Program-made: the position numbers and the translations under genes
The notes under the pieces: model-generated
What the model saw: the letters and a program-made list of their open reading frames with translations, nothing else
Told to the model about the DNA's origin: nothing
Database searches by the model: none
In this document: piece after piece, positions 47,906-62,010 of the stretch
Layout: each line of letters starts with the position of its first letter
Numbering within the stretch: the stretch's first letter is position 1
Origin: Entrophospora sp. SA101
Lineage: Eukaryota; Glomeromycota; Glomeromycetes; Entrophosporales; Entrophosporaceae
Direction of reading: 5' to 3'
Assembly: GCA_958430865.1 (NCBI GenBank)
Contig: CAUDNR010002146.1
Span: 19,039-83,038, forward strand
DNA length: 64,000 nucleotides

Positions 47906-49329
47906 TTATTCACCAACATCTTGAAATTCTCGAGACTCTCTTTCTTCGTTTTCTAAATCTTCAAGTTCTAACAAATAATCAATATCACCAACCACCCAAT
48001 TCCAATTCATTTTTAAATTATCATTTTCATCATTATAATCAAAATTCGTACCCCTAAAAAATTTATTATTATTAAAATAATTATTATCATTGTCACTATC
48101 ATCTATATTCTTTCTTCTTTTTTCATCTGATTTAAAATAAATTTCTGATGGTGAATCAAAATAGGGCGTTTCAAATCTAAATAATACAATTCTTCTTGAT
48201 TGATCATTTATCAAGTCTACGTTATCTTTTGTTTTTAAAATATAATCAACATCAGCATCTACCTCTACATCCACCTTAAATTTTATTCCTTCTTCAACAC
48301 TTTTTAATGTTCTAAGTCTTGCTTCATTAAATGTTGTCGACGATGATGATGTATTAGTGTTTTCATCTTTTGATGATGATTGTTTGACACCTAATTTAAT
48401 TGTCATCCATTCAAAAATAAAACCATCGTCTTTATTTTTATTTTTGTTATTATCTGAATATAATTCTGAAGCTCCAGTGTTTAACCAAATATCACGTATA
48501 TTTAAATTATAAATTTTTGATAATTTTATTTTTATTGTGGATTTCTCGGTTGATAATTTATCAAGTTCAGTAATATAACGATTATATAATCTTGGAGTAA
48601 ACATATTTTCTAATTGCTCCCGATTAGATGGACTTGAAAGTGATGCACATATCTGTTGTACAGCTAACGATGCTATACATTTTTTAAAAAAAAATTAGAT
48701 AATTTTACTGTATACAATTTTTTTTTTAAGAATGATTTGATTATTATTACCGCCTAACATGAATTCGTCAGGAAAATAAGTTTCCGGTAGTAATCGTCTT
48801 AGAAATCTTATAACGAACCATTTACATAATTTATGTTGTAACTCTAAAGGTAAAAGATTTGCTAATAAAATTCTTTTAAATTCTGCCGTATGATATGGAT
48901 ATTGTATTATTCTAGGTGGTTGATCATTATAAAGCCAAGCTATTATTAAAAATGACAATAGTTGTTTTTTACATGATGTATATAAAAGACGTTTTGTTCT
49001 AAAGAACTATAATTATAATTACATTTACATTTATTACTGCTTAAAAATATTTAATACATACGAAAATTAATTGAAGATCCAGTTTTATCAGGTGGGGGTA
49101 AATTTTCAATTGGTGAGTTTATAAAGGGCGGTGGTTTTGGTAAAGGATCTTCAGGTGGACCTGGAGGTGTAGGAGGTGGTGGTGTCAGTGAAGGAGAAGT
49201 ATAAGAAAGTCGAGTACTTGTATTAAAGTAGGCTATTTGATGATTTATTTGAAAAATTGATCTTTTGTTGTAGTTTTTTAAACATTGCAAATTATCTTTA
49301 TAAATGTTTGTTAATATTTTTTTATTCAT
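47906..49329 (-). CDS. Mitochondrial Tim44/MAIP1-like protein (copy 2)
   Basis: Exons 49058-49329, 48751-48998 and 47906-48672. No difference from copy 1 was seen in the exons. Confidence 0.6.
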
Positions 49330-51770
49330 TTTTTTTTTTTTTTTAAAGATCAATGTTGGTTGATTTATCAACCCCTTTCCACGTGATCTCCTCTTTCATG
49401 TGCAAGGCTTATTATTGGTGATTAACAAGTGTTACCCAGTTAAACATATCATATTCTGCCACAACTAAAATAACAGCAGAGGTAATCCCAATCCAGGTTG
49501 GCCTAGCATTATTATTTCTTGCACAAGCACCAAATGCCTTCTGTTTTATTAATTTTCGATTTCCATTGCAAACGACACCAGCGACGTTCACCATAGAGAT
49601 CAAGGATTATGTCGAGACATAAGATAGGTAAGAGCCATATTCATAGACATTAACGACAGCAGACGTCAGAATTCCTAAATTTGATTAGGTAGAGAAGGGT
49701 ATATAAATATGATGATTTCTATAAATTAATTCGTGGATCGCGAACCATTACTATTACTAAGCCAAGTTCTTCGTCACCTATTTAAGAGGGTGAGTGGGTA
49801 AACAAGTTTCTCTCAACCTTCCACGATTTTTTTGAAAAAAAAGATATGTATCTCGTTTATAACCCCCTTGTTTATCATTTAAATCTCACAGATGAACTGG
49901 AATGGATTTCCCTATATATATAAACTTTACCTCATTTATATCCCAATTGAGTCATATCCCTATCCCCAAATTTTTGGCATATCCCAATTTTAACCTTATT
50001 TGTACATGACGTGTAAGGGAAATTAGGTATCTATATATACCATTGAATCCACCTACTGATGAAATATTATTGAAGATATTCTTGTTTCAGAAGGTGCTTG
50101 GTAACCTGAACATGTTGAAGTGGGAATGGGAGTGTAAGAAAACACGAGTGAAAAAGAACCAGTTATTTCTATAGAAGAAGGAAGGAAAGCATTTGAAACT
50201 GCAAATAAATTCTTAGAACAACAAGAATTTGCTACAGGAAAAGATGTTAGGTATGTTGGTGAATCAATAAAACGTTTAAATAATTCTGTAGATAAAAGCA
50301 AAACTCCAATCTTTGTTGACCGAATTCATTAAATATTAAAAGTTTTGAAACTTCAAAATCACGTGAAATGATCAACTGTTTGAGCTATATCCCGAAGGGG
50401 GATATAAAAGAGGTTTATATTCCTAGTGGTATTATTATTCCCGGCTAATATATATATACTAATACTAATTCTAATACTAACACCCTGTTTATTTGCGCTC
50501 CCGTTACAATATAGTGGACTAATGTTCACTCCATTTATGATGAACTAGACACACGATGCAAGCATCTACGAATGTATAATTGATAATTGAAGATATTAGG
50601 AATAAATCAAAATTATGAAAAAGAACAAATTGAAAACCACGAGACGTAAATCTAATAATAATAATGATCAAGGAAATGCTTCTTAAAGAAATTTTCAGCA
50701 CTAGATTAAGAATTTTGTGAAAGTATGAAATGTTGGAAATTTTATTTCGAATAGGATGATCGCATGGTAACGGGAGCGAAGAAAATGAATATAATCTTCC
50801 TAGAAAACTCGATCTCTTATTGTTTTTTACAGTTGTTAACTGAGAAAATGCGCATATAAAGTTAGTTTATCTTTCCAGAATTCAAGTGTTTATTTTTAAA
50901 TTACAGTAACATCTATATAATGAACCTCATTTAACCGAAAGTACATTTATACCAAAATCTATTGGGATTTATTTTTCATATTAATATGAATACTCGCTCA
51001 TTATACTGGTATAACCAAAGTCTATATTAATATTAAATTTACCTCACTACACCGAAACACGTGATCACAAAAATGAATTCTTTGATATGATTGGTGGGTG
51101 AACAATCTAATGACATTGTCAGATTCTGATGAGTAAGAGAACTTTGTATTACTTATATAGCGAGGCTCTTTTGTTTTTGGAGCAACAAGATGATGAATTT
51201 GGAATTACAAATAGATTTATATCAGTTGTTTGTGGAATTCTTAGAATATGTAAATTTAATTTATGCTTGCCGACTATTTTAATGAGTAATTATATTCAAT
51301 TTCTCTATAACGAAATTTGTTAATAAATTCGGTAACGTATAAACCGAAACCTCTCTATAACGAACATGGGTGACGTTTCGTTATATAGAGGCTATACTAT
51401 ATTTAAAGTCAACTGAAAAGTTGTTTTATAACTTTAGATTACTTTAATATTTTAGTTATTTAATGTAATCAAATTTAAAATTAATGTGAAAATTTCATTA
51501 ATTTAATAATTATATATATATATATAATATAATAACATTTAAATTTATTATTTAATATTCCAATAAAAATATCATAATAATAATATTTTAGTTGAGCATA
51601 CATATTTACAAAATAAACTATACCAAAAAAAATTATCCTACAAGGGAAAAATTAAAAATCTACCAATCTAATTTTAAACCTTAAAAGATTGATCACACAT
51701 ATTGATAAATACAAATTAAAATTACCGCAAAAAAATGCTTTAATTTCAAAAAATGTTTTTTGATGAAGAT

Positions 51771-53481
51771 TTATTGTACTTCTGTTGTTAAAAGACCTAT
51801 TTTAAACATTATTAATAAACATAATCAAAAACATATTAATTAGCATTTATAAATAGTCACATAGAAACAAAAGGAAACAAATTTACTTACTTTCAAAATC
51901 ACCATCATCTTGACGAACTCCGGTATACAAAACAGTCGAACGTCCAGAATTACGAATTTCACTTTTCCTTCTTCTCCAAAATGCAATTGATAATGTAATG
52001 TATGTGATGATTAAAACCATTGAATAGATAAAATAGCCACCAATGTATGTTTTAGAAACATTGAAAAGATTAAAACCAATTGGGATTTGTACAAATGCAA
52101 GGATGACAACAAATCTTCCGAACCACCTTAAACATTTATTTTTATAAATAAATTAATATACGATTATATATGTATATATACTTATATATATAGAATCCTT
52201 ACCAATGAACTTTTGTCCACCAAGGAATAGATTTACGTTCTGGGCTATATAAATGATGATGAATGGCTCCGATTAAAAGTTGAACAGCGAAACAAAATGT
52301 TAAAGCACCTCCAATAACCTAAGTGTAAAATGAATTATTATAATAATAATTAATATTTTAAATTTATTGGATTTTTTTTTTTTTATTAAAAAGAAAAAAA
52401 ACTTACATGATGCCTATTTTCAATATTGAATTTTACACCAGCAAGGTATGTCATCGCTATACCGACAATTGATAATGGTAAAGCACCCAATGTCTGAAGA
52501 CCCCAATGAAGAGCAAACCAACGTTTTGGTAAAATATTTCTAGCAAAACGAGCAATAAATATACCACCAGGAACAATAAAACCCCAAGAAACAAACATAA
52601 TTAAACCATGCATGAAAATAAAAGTGTCACGTTCAGAATATGGTAATTTAGTAGTGGTAGTAGTGGTAGTATCAGTGCTGGTAGTGTCTATAGCAATATC
52701 AAAACTGCCAAGTGCATTATGCCTTTCAATTCCCATAGTGTTTGGATCTTCGTCAGGCCGTTCAGCGTCATGGATTGCCCAGATGTAAGTGGTTGAGTCG
52801 GTTGTAATTAAAGAGCCATTGACAGATAATGGACGTCTGAAAAGTACCACCAATTTATTTCCTTGAATGCCACTTGATGGATCTAACATTATATCATGTT
52901 GATGCTTTGTCACTATTGGAACTTCATATCCTTTGGCAATACGTTGCGAAATTATAACACTGCCATTCGCACGAGGCCATGCAATCTAATTAAATAATTA
53001 ATTAAAGGAATAAGTGTTTTAAGAAAAAATCTCTAATATATTATACGAGAAAGAGAGATAATTATCAATGAAAACAAACTTACCACCATATAACTTCCAA
53101 TCATATTTCTCCCAATTCCCATTGACATCCATCTATGATTGAACAAATAATTAAATTTAAATCATAAACATCATATAGTATATAGGTTAATACATACCCG
53201 ACTGTTGATGGTGCTTCCATTCGAAATAATGCATAAGTTTCTTTTGGATCAAAAGAAACATTAGGAATTGATACAGTCAAACAAAATTGTGATTCCCTAT
53301 CACAGTGAAATTTTTGTGTAAAAATGCCTACATGAGTTGTTTTTCAAAGAAGAATTAAGATAAGTTTTTTGATTTTTAAAAAATATAATAATACTTTTTT
53401 TTATTCGGCTATTTTACCTTTTAGTATGGTTGCTAAGCCCACTAAAAATGATAATAAAATAATATTTCGTTTAAATATCAT
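51771..53481 (-). CDS. DOMON-cytochrome b561 membrane protein (copy 2)
   Basis: Exons 53418-53481, 53198-53327, 53084-53132, 52407-52985, 52203-52318, 51891-52126 and 51771-51796. No change from copy 1 seen. Confidence 0.88.
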
Positions 53482-54532
53482 TTTGTTTAATAATTAATAA
53501 ATAATAATAAAGTCTGGAATAATAAGTTTGAAAAAAAGAAAAGAAAAAATGAATATTGAAATTGAAAAGAAATTTTGTAAAAGAAAAATAGTAAGGAAGA
53601 TTTTGATGAGGCTGTGATGATACTTTTTCTGATGCTTAATAAATAAAAATAAATAAATAGAATTCTCATAATAGTAATTGGAGTGTCACTCACTAATAAT
53701 CTAAAAATGTAAAAATCATACTAATTACTCTTTTTTTTTTTCTATGATTCAACCAAATAAATATTAAATTTTACAACGGTAAAAATACTAATTTCTTAAA
53801 ATATTTTATTATGTTACATATATGTTCATATTTTTATTTTATTTTACAAACAAGCCCTATTTTTAAATCATTTTTAAATAATTGAAAGATTAAGAAAAAA
53901 AAATCAATCCAATATTATTTTTTATTGATGAAGTACTGTCAATCTATCAAAACTCTCCATGTTTGAAAATTGCGTGATGAATTGATCAATTTAAGTTTTT
54001 TTAAAAATCTGTTTTTATGGTCATGCAATGTGATTAAAGTTTTGTTTTTTTTTTTTTAAGAAATAAGATTTTATTAAATTCGTCTGAGAACTCTGGATTC
54101 AATACTAATCCCAACATAGTAAAAATTAAAGGTCTGCCAGCTCGATTATGACTTAGCCACTCTATATGCGCTAGCTACCCACTGTTCAAATCACCAAAAA
54201 AGGTAAATATGACATTGAGCATAGCCAACCATTACATTAGACAGTCTGATCGTCAACCTGCCACATAAATAAGCCGCAGGTGTGACAATATACACGGATT
54301 CATTTGTCATTTGTCATTTGTTATTATTTATTATATTATTTATTATTTATTATCCATATCATAGTAGTGTCAAACTTTAACCACCACCATAATCATGTTT
54401 AGCATGTTTAGAATACGTGATTACGCTAATGTAAATTAAAAGCATTTTTTAAAAAGTTTGAATATGTTTTTTTATAACTAAATTATCAATAAAACTTATT
54501 TTAACTAGATTCAAAATACTGCTACTGGATCA

Positions 54533-54919
54533 ATGAGAAACAGTAATCAAGCTGTTCGCATCAATTCAAATCGTCGTATAACAAGATCTGCTACAGCAGT
54601 TCTTAGTAACCAGATACTAGCTCGTAGTACCTCACGAACTACAAGTCTTAAGAATAAACGACAACAACAACAACCACCGCCACCAAAACAACAACATCGA
54701 CCAGCACGAGTTACTCAACCAGAGGGATATACCAAGAACATTGAAAAAAATACAACTTTAATATGTATGAACTGTGAAGTTAAACTGAAAGATAGGCTGT
54801 TTGCTTTAGATTGTGGGCATGTAAGTTGTGGAGAGTGTCAAAGTCAATTCAAAACACACAAAAAATCATGTCCTGGTTGCGGGAAAAAAACAAAGCAAAT
54901 TTTACAATTATTTGCATGA
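54533..54919 (+). CDS. Small RING-finger protein (copy 2)
   Basis: Identical 128-aa product to 22624-23010. Confidence 0.75.
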   Translation: MRNSNQAVRINSNRRITRSATAVLSNQILARSTSRTTSLKNKRQQQQPPPPKQQHRPARVTQPEGYTKNIEKNTTLICMNCEVKLKDRLFALDCGHVSCGECQSQFKTHKKSCPGCGKKTKQILQLFA

Positions 54920-55138
54920 ACAAATAATGATAATAACAAACAGTAACAATGCAATTATTTAATTAATTAATTATATTAATAGAAAAATACATTTTTATTA
55001 TAGAGATATTAAAAATCACATGATTTTTCTTTTCATATTGAACATTATAATTTTGTGTTAAAAAAACTTTTGCATAATTTAAATTATACTGGTTATAATA
55101 AAATATATTATTACTTTTGTCCAAATATATTTTAAATA

Positions 55139-57059
55139 ATCTAGCTCTTTGTGATAGACTAGATGTAAAATCTAAAGAGTTGTGTACTATATCAAAAATC
55201 ATGGTTTTGTTGGAACGGGTGAAAATTGTGAAAGGATTCAATTAGTCGTGGATTTGTCTTTGAAAAATTGATAGGATATTGATTCAAAAAACAAGATTTT
55301 TTAAAAAAATAGAATTTATAAATAAACAAATATTTATAAAATATAAAATTAATATGATAGGAAAATAATGGGAAAATACCTTGTCATCCTTGTTATCTTT
55401 ATCTTCAACTGAATTCTCTGAAACAGCACCATGAAGGCACTGATGCATATATTTTACATTTTTAAGCTCTTAAGAGATTTTCTAATTCATCAACATCCTT
55501 TCGACTAGAATTTCATCATCATTGCCACCGCTATTAGAAGTTATTTTTGATAATGATGCTTTTGTTTGTGCGTTATAATCTCTAGCACATTCACATAATA
55601 AATAGCTTTTAATTCTTTGTTTAGAACAGCATATATAAAAAAATGAATTATCACTAACACTACTATTATTGTCATTATTGTGTTTTGGTTGATTCATGGT
55701 ATGTATTTAAATATTTATTTATTCTCTATGCTTTATAATACCAAGTTTTTTGTATCAATTCTATTAAGATCATTAATCTCATTATAATTTGACTATTTCT
55801 TGATATATTTTCCACCAAAAAAATTTAACCTTAATTACGTTGAATTATGTTTAAGTGTTTTCATTATGTTGAATTTTGTATATGCTACATAATTATAAAC
55901 AAATCAAGATCTTCTGTCAATTGTTCCGATTTGTAATATTGACTTTTGCTGTAGCTTCCTATATATATATATCAAGGATTATAACAAATAAATAAATTAT
56001 AATATTTTGACAAACTAATATATATATATATATATATTTAAAGAATAAAGAAAGTATATTTTACCATGTCTTCCTTTACAACAAATTTTTTGCCATAAGC
56101 TTCTAAAGATGCATCAAATCAATGAATCTTCAGCTTCTGAATCTAAAGCATTTTCAAGGTTTTTTATTGCATCTTGAGCTTTTAAAATGTAAATTACCAA
56201 TCTGTATTTTTAAGAGATATAGTCAATCATGCCAAGTTATAAATTCAAGAAATGATGCTTTTTATTGACAAGATTATGTGAGAATAGACTATAATTAAAA
56301 AAAAATCACCTTCTAATAAATCTAATCCAACTTTTTTATTTTTTCTTAAAGTCATTTATAATACCTCAACACCAGTATTGCCATCTGCACCTAGTTGCAA
56401 TTTAAATGCATAAAAATGAATATTTGGATAGTATCATCAATTACAGGTTGACGTAAAGTTTCTTGATGTGGAGTTCCAGCTGCATATAATATATATTATC
56501 CCATAAATAAATATTTTAAGTGTTTATATGTATCCATGCACTATTATCACTATAGTTGTTGTAACTATAATTATAAATTATCTTGAAGCAGCAAATTTGT
56601 CTAATGCAACTTGCCAAGATTGTTTTTCAAATAGTAAATATCCAGATATTAAATAAGAAGATGCATATTTATATGTTAGTGATTTTTTTGTAAATAAATT
56701 CTAAATGTATCATTCTCTTGAAAAATTAAATCTGAGTTTCCAACACAGTCCTAGTATATTTCTCTTGAACACAAATGTTCTAATTTCTTGGAGAATTTTC
56801 TTGCTTTTTAAATGATATTTATTGCTAGTAGAATTTTCATTTCCATTGCATAGCTCCAAGCACACTCAATATCAAATAATACAATATTAAATATGTAAAA
56901 ATCTATTATAAATAAATTTAATCTTATGAATTGATGAAATATATTTTTTAAAGATATATATTACAATGATTTATCTGATATCATCATTTTTTTAGTAAAT
57001 CTTCCTTTGCCATATGTAAATTTTAAAGATGATAGATTTTTTGGTTGCAGCATTTTCTA
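55139..57059 (-). pseudogene. SRP68 pseudogene (copy 2)
   Basis: Same fragments and lesions as 23230-25150; no extra decay noticed since the duplication. Confidence 0.7.
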
Positions 57060-57791
57060 TATCAAATTAATTTTTTTAATTAAAACAAAATTAAAAATTG
57101 AATGATAAATAAATATATATATTAATCATACTATAATGTGTATAGCCTTGATATCTAAGTCTATATGTGTTTTTTATTTATTGAAACTTTTCTTAAAAAA
57201 ATTAATTGATTATTAAAAAACCATGCATCAATACTAATCTTTGTTCAAAGAAAAAATAAATTAAGGAGTGTACTAACTATCAAGTAGATATCTTATCTTT
57301 TTATATGGAGGTGGAGCTGCCTATTTTTACGTTGAAAATAGATTTTGCATACTTGTTAAGTAAATAACATTTTATTCTATGAAATGTGTATAAGTAATTG
57401 TATTGATGATAATGATAATACAGATTTAGTTGTTGACTTAATAGATAATAAGTACATTAAATGTGCCAGTATCAGTATCATTTTTCTTACTGTTCAAATT
57501 ATTATTTGAATACATATTAGAGAAATCATTTCATAATCAGATAGAGATGTCTAAAAAATGTTTTGGTGAGACATTTAACTTTAATAATATATGTTAATTA
57601 ATATTAATATATTCTTGATAAAGAAAACTGTTGATTTGTATATATTATGTAATATTTAATATAAAAGAATTATCTTTTAATGAAATAAAGATAGCTTGTA
57701 TTTTTGCAATAATTAAAATATCGTAGAAAATGTATTTTGACTGACAAACATTTATCACGTGAGGGAATGCAAGTAATTAATTGGTCCTAAA

Positions 57792-59397
57792 AAATTTAAT
57801 ATTGCATTACTTCAATTGGAAAAACATCACCCCTCCTGCAAGGTCTGGGTTAAACATGGAGAAAATTGGGCAGTAAAAGTTATCCTAAGAAAAAAAAGTG
57901 ATGTTGATTATTTAAAAGAAGCAATCAAAGTAAAGTTATCACCCTCTTTGGACAATGTTCCAATTAGTCGGATCATTTTAAAAAGACATGGCGAAGAAAC
58001 TGAGTTGCGCCCTGGTTTAACTATAGATAAGAACTTTACAACTACCACTGACACACCAATTCAAGTATTAGTAAAAGAATCTGGTACGTAATCAGTTTTT
58101 TATGGTTTTTTAACCGCAAAGAAGTTATAGAAATGTATATATTATTTACGATGTTAAACCGATTTTTTTTATTTTAAATTATTTTCATCTGAATTTTTTT
58201 TTAACATCTCATAAAGAACAAGGTAAACACGTTTGTGGTTAAGTTATTACGATTATATATGAAAAAACTCATTTAACATTGTCCGATGTTCTTTATTATA
58301 TATATTATAAAACATGAAGAAAACGGTAAAATTAATGAAATTTTAAAAACTTTAAAAAATCAGAGTGAAAATTTAGAAAATATGGTAAAGAATCGGAATG
58401 AAAATTTAGAAAAAATGAGCAAGGAACTCGATGAACGCGAAACTAAAACTATATCAATTGTCACAGGTAAGCAACCGTATTGTTGAAAATGTATTACAAG
58501 ATTATGGGAACAAACATACGAAAGTACGTTCCGCGATTTCCATTGCGCAAGAATTAATTGATAAGCTATCATTAAATGTTAAAGTTGAGCCAAATGAATT
58601 TTCGTAGAGTGATCATAATGAGGGTCATCCTGTAAATACAAAAAAAGTCCTAGAATATTTTCAGGGCTCATTTATAAAACTTTATTGGTGGATGATAAAA
58701 AATTGTCAGAAAAAAATTCACCATTTATGTTAAACTTGGAGACATCATCAGGAAAATTTCTTAAAGGCAAATCAGACTTATATGTTTTGTGGGATAGTTC
58801 GGACTCTTTACGTAGTATAATTAATTGTATTAATGGAAATTAAAAAACCTGACAGCATTAATTCATCTCAACTTGATCAAGCAGTAGCGTAGCTGATAGC
58901 TGCACATACTACTTCCATTTTTACTCCATTACATCCATTGACTGATCTAAAAACATGTTGGTTTTTAAAATGGATAATGTTTAATGATAATAATGAGGCT
59001 ATATTAAATAAAGCATTTAAATGGTAATGAACGAAAGATTGCATTAGGGATCATGGACTGTTGGATTTAAAATCGCTAGATTTTCTTATAATATGAGCTA
59101 AACAGCATTTAACGATTTCAGTAGCAGATACAATAGTTCAATTGATAACAAAATAAAATTAGAAAAAAAGTTCAATAATATAAATGATGGTATTGCAAAT
59201 CTAGACGACCTGGTTGATTTCATGGAAAGAAAATATAAATTAAGAAAAATGCTCGCTTCGTACTTGTCTCAACCAACATTTAGAAGGTGATAGCCCGTTT
59301 AATTTTACATCAGAATATGCAGAAGATTATTATAATCTATTTTCTTCACATGGTGATGAAAATCATCATAACGGTGAATATATGTCAATGTTTAATT
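57792..59397 (+). pseudogene. Crinkler-like effector gene with PD-(D/E)xK-like region (copy 2)
   Basis: Full-length arrangement of the family. It has a header (57816-58084), a coiled coil (58309-58450), and a region with 'KSDLYVLWD' followed about 20 residues later by 'EIKKP', which fits the Asp and Glu-x-Lys of a PD-(D/E)xK nuclease fold. Next comes 'TTSIFTPLHPL' and a C-terminal part near 59280-59397. The frame changes at least three times and stops interrupt it, so it is a decayed gene. Family knowledge: such proteins combine a ubiquitin-like header with nuclease-like C-domains and are thought to act in host or neighbouring cell nuclei. Confidence 0.6.
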
Positions 59398-59575
59398 AGG
59401 AATACTATAACGAAGTTGCTTAAAAAAATTTCCTGTAAAAATTTAAATATTCGGAATGATTTTTTAAAAATCAGAATAAATAATCATGTAGTTATCCTCT
59501 ATTTTGAATAATAATAATAATGTTAATTGAAAAAATAGAATTTATTGTTTTTCCCACAAATTAACGGTATTATTG

Positions 59576-59747
59576 CAGTCAGACTCCTATATAGTCACAT
59601 CCTATATAGTCGCAACATATTATAGTCACATTTTTTTGTTAAATCATAGTAAAAACAAGTCCTGTATAGTCACAAACACTATAGTCACCAAAATTCTTGA
59701 AATTTCACTATGGTCCCGAGGTGTGTGACTATATAGGAGTCTGACTG
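59576..59747. mobile_element. 172-bp MITE (copy 2)
   Basis: Reversed counterpart of 28880-29051; the insertion predates both the duplication and the inversion. Confidence 0.85.
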
Positions 59748-60207
59748 TATGCTTATACTTTTATACATCTTTGATATCATTTATTGATTGATACCGGTTC
59801 AATTACAGAATTTGAATATTTATTTATCATCATATTATATTCATTAAGAAATGCACGAGTATTTTAAAAAAATTACAAAATATTTCATCATTATTGACTT
59901 CACGAACGAAAAATTACATTTCATAAATGAAGGATTATAATTACCGGAAAGTTCCTCGACATTGTAGATACCCCTTTTTTGCACAATTTCAAAAGGTATT
60001 TAAATTCCTTGAAGTTAGACCGCAACAAAATGAATCACCAAGGATTTCAGGGATTGAAATTTGGTCGCCATCAATGTAATGTGATTGATTATTGTTATTA
60101 TTTATTATTATTATTATTATGATTTTATGAAGTTATAGGGATCCAAATGAAGAAAATCATCCGTCAAAGGAATAGAATTGTAACAAGTCACGTGTAACAA
60201 TGTTTTA

Positions 60208-60526
60208 TTACAAGCCAAATAATGCAATGAATACTATACTAATTGAATCGATATCATGTGTGATTTTAATATAAACGATCCAGAATACTGGAATTACTAT
60301 AGCTAGAAAAAATATCAAAAAAGACATCTCTCTAATTCTCTTATTTTTTAATTAACGCAGATACTGCACAAATTAGATAAACAAAAGAAACTGTCAGTGG
60401 AATAATCCAAGTTACTGTGTTGTATAGTACATCATCTAGTATTGGTAATAATATATTTTTTATGCTTCGAGTAAAATAACCAATGCTATAGGGAAAAAAT
60501 GTATTGAGAATTGCATAAGCACTCAA
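60208..60526 (-). CDS. Two small hydrophobic reading frames (copy 2)
   Basis: Reversed counterpart of 28101-28419 (frames 60341-60526 and 60208-60327, minus strand). Same sequence. Confidence 0.35.
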
Positions 60527-60623
60527 ATGGCGAGGCTTTGAAATAAGCTTTTATAGACATTCTGATTCTCGCTCTTCATGCAAACATTGAACAAGAGTGA
60601 CATATGAATCCTCCGAGCTTGAA

Positions 60624-60915
60624 ATGAGCAAAGAAACAATTTATTTAGTAAAAAAAGCATCAGAAAAAGGAAATTTATATCAAAATGGAATGTGTTAAGT
60701 TAGATGGAACTCAAGGCAGCTGGCCGAAGTGTTGCCATCATTATTGGAAAATCAGAGGATGAGATCTTTAAAATTGCTGGTAAATCTTTTGAATGGAATA
60801 TTAAAACGAAGAGTATTTAACAATTGAAAAACAACAAGATGCAGATTCGAAACTAACATTTGTTGTTTTAAGAATGGGTTTGACTGGCAGGCAAATTTAT
60901 TGTACTGATATTTAA
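60624..60915 (+). pseudogene. Unrecognised decayed coding remnant (copy 2)
   Basis: Reversed counterpart of 27712-28003 with the same breaks. It lies about 270 bp upstream of the HMG-box gene on the same strand. Confidence 0.4.
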
Positions 60916-61186
60916 ATTCAGAATTAGTTAGAGAATGGGGAAATATAAGTTTAGTTTAACATTTATTATTATTCAATTTAAATTTATAGATTGTTAAATA
61001 ACGATAATCAAAATTTGCATGACCTCATACTACCCTTAAAATCATATTTGGAAATTGTTAGAAATTTGTGTTCCTCTGAAATTACCTTTTTTTTTTTTTT
61101 AATTCTTTTAATTCAATTCATAAATTTTATAATTATTTTTTTATTTGAGAAAAAAAAAGTAATATATTTAAATAAAATAATAAAAA

Positions 61187-61968
61187 ATGCCCGCTGACAC
61201 GCGTCCTAACAACAACAACAACAACAATGATAATAATAATATTGTTACAACTGAAAATATTGATCCAGAACTTTTATCACAATTAAATCATAAAAAAGAA
61301 ATCGTAAGTAGTAAAATTCAATACGATTTTTTTCTTTCTCCATTGACAATAAATTTACCAAATAATAAAAAAGTATAAAATCATCATTACTCAAGCATAT
61401 TGACAAAATTTTATCTATTAAAATGACACATGTAATTTAAGCTTGTTGATGCTTTCACTCAAGTTGCAAATGCTCTTAGATACGCAGCAAGAGCATGTGA
61501 TGAATTTCAGTCACTTATTCCAAGAGACGTAGGAATTATACCTGGTGATAATAACAATAATAACAACAATAATGATAATAATATGATATCATTTGGTGGT
61601 GGTGGTAATGTTGCTGGTTTTAGTATTGGTGGTGGTGGTAGCAGTAATACTGCTAGTATTTCACGACGCATGCATCATAGTAATGTTCATAACCAACATC
61701 AATCAACAGGAGGAGGAGGAAATCAAGTACGAAAATTTAAAAGAAATCAATTAAAAGATCCTAATGCGCCGAAAAGACCAAATACTGCATATATTTTGTT
61801 TAGCAATGAAATTCGTCCAGAGACTAAAGATGCTAATCCAAAAGCAAATCAAAAAGAAATAGTCACTATGATTGGTCAAAAATGGAAAGCTCTTTCTAGT
61901 GAACAAAAAAAGGTAAATTATATATATATAATATATTTTGAATCTTTTTTTATTAAATTTTTATTTTT

Positions 61969-62010
<42 letters not shown>

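Larger units (their letters stand above)
30686..58762 (+). repeat. Copy 2 of the ~32 kb direct duplication
   Basis: Partner of 1-26853. It begins inside an Mtr4 pseudogene, whose homologous upstream part in copy 1 would lie left of the window. It carries two things absent from copy 1: a hAT-like insertion and a 422-bp tandem duplication next to it. Beyond 58762 the sequence runs on collinearly through the Crinkler-like and HMG-box genes, so this end looks like the undisturbed arrangement. Confidence 0.95.
58916..61777 (+). repeat. Non-inverted counterpart of 26850-29711
   Basis: Here the segment is continuous with the Crinkler-like gene on the left and the HMG-box gene on the right. This is therefore the original order, and the arrangement at 26850-29711 is derived. 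Confidence 0.9.
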
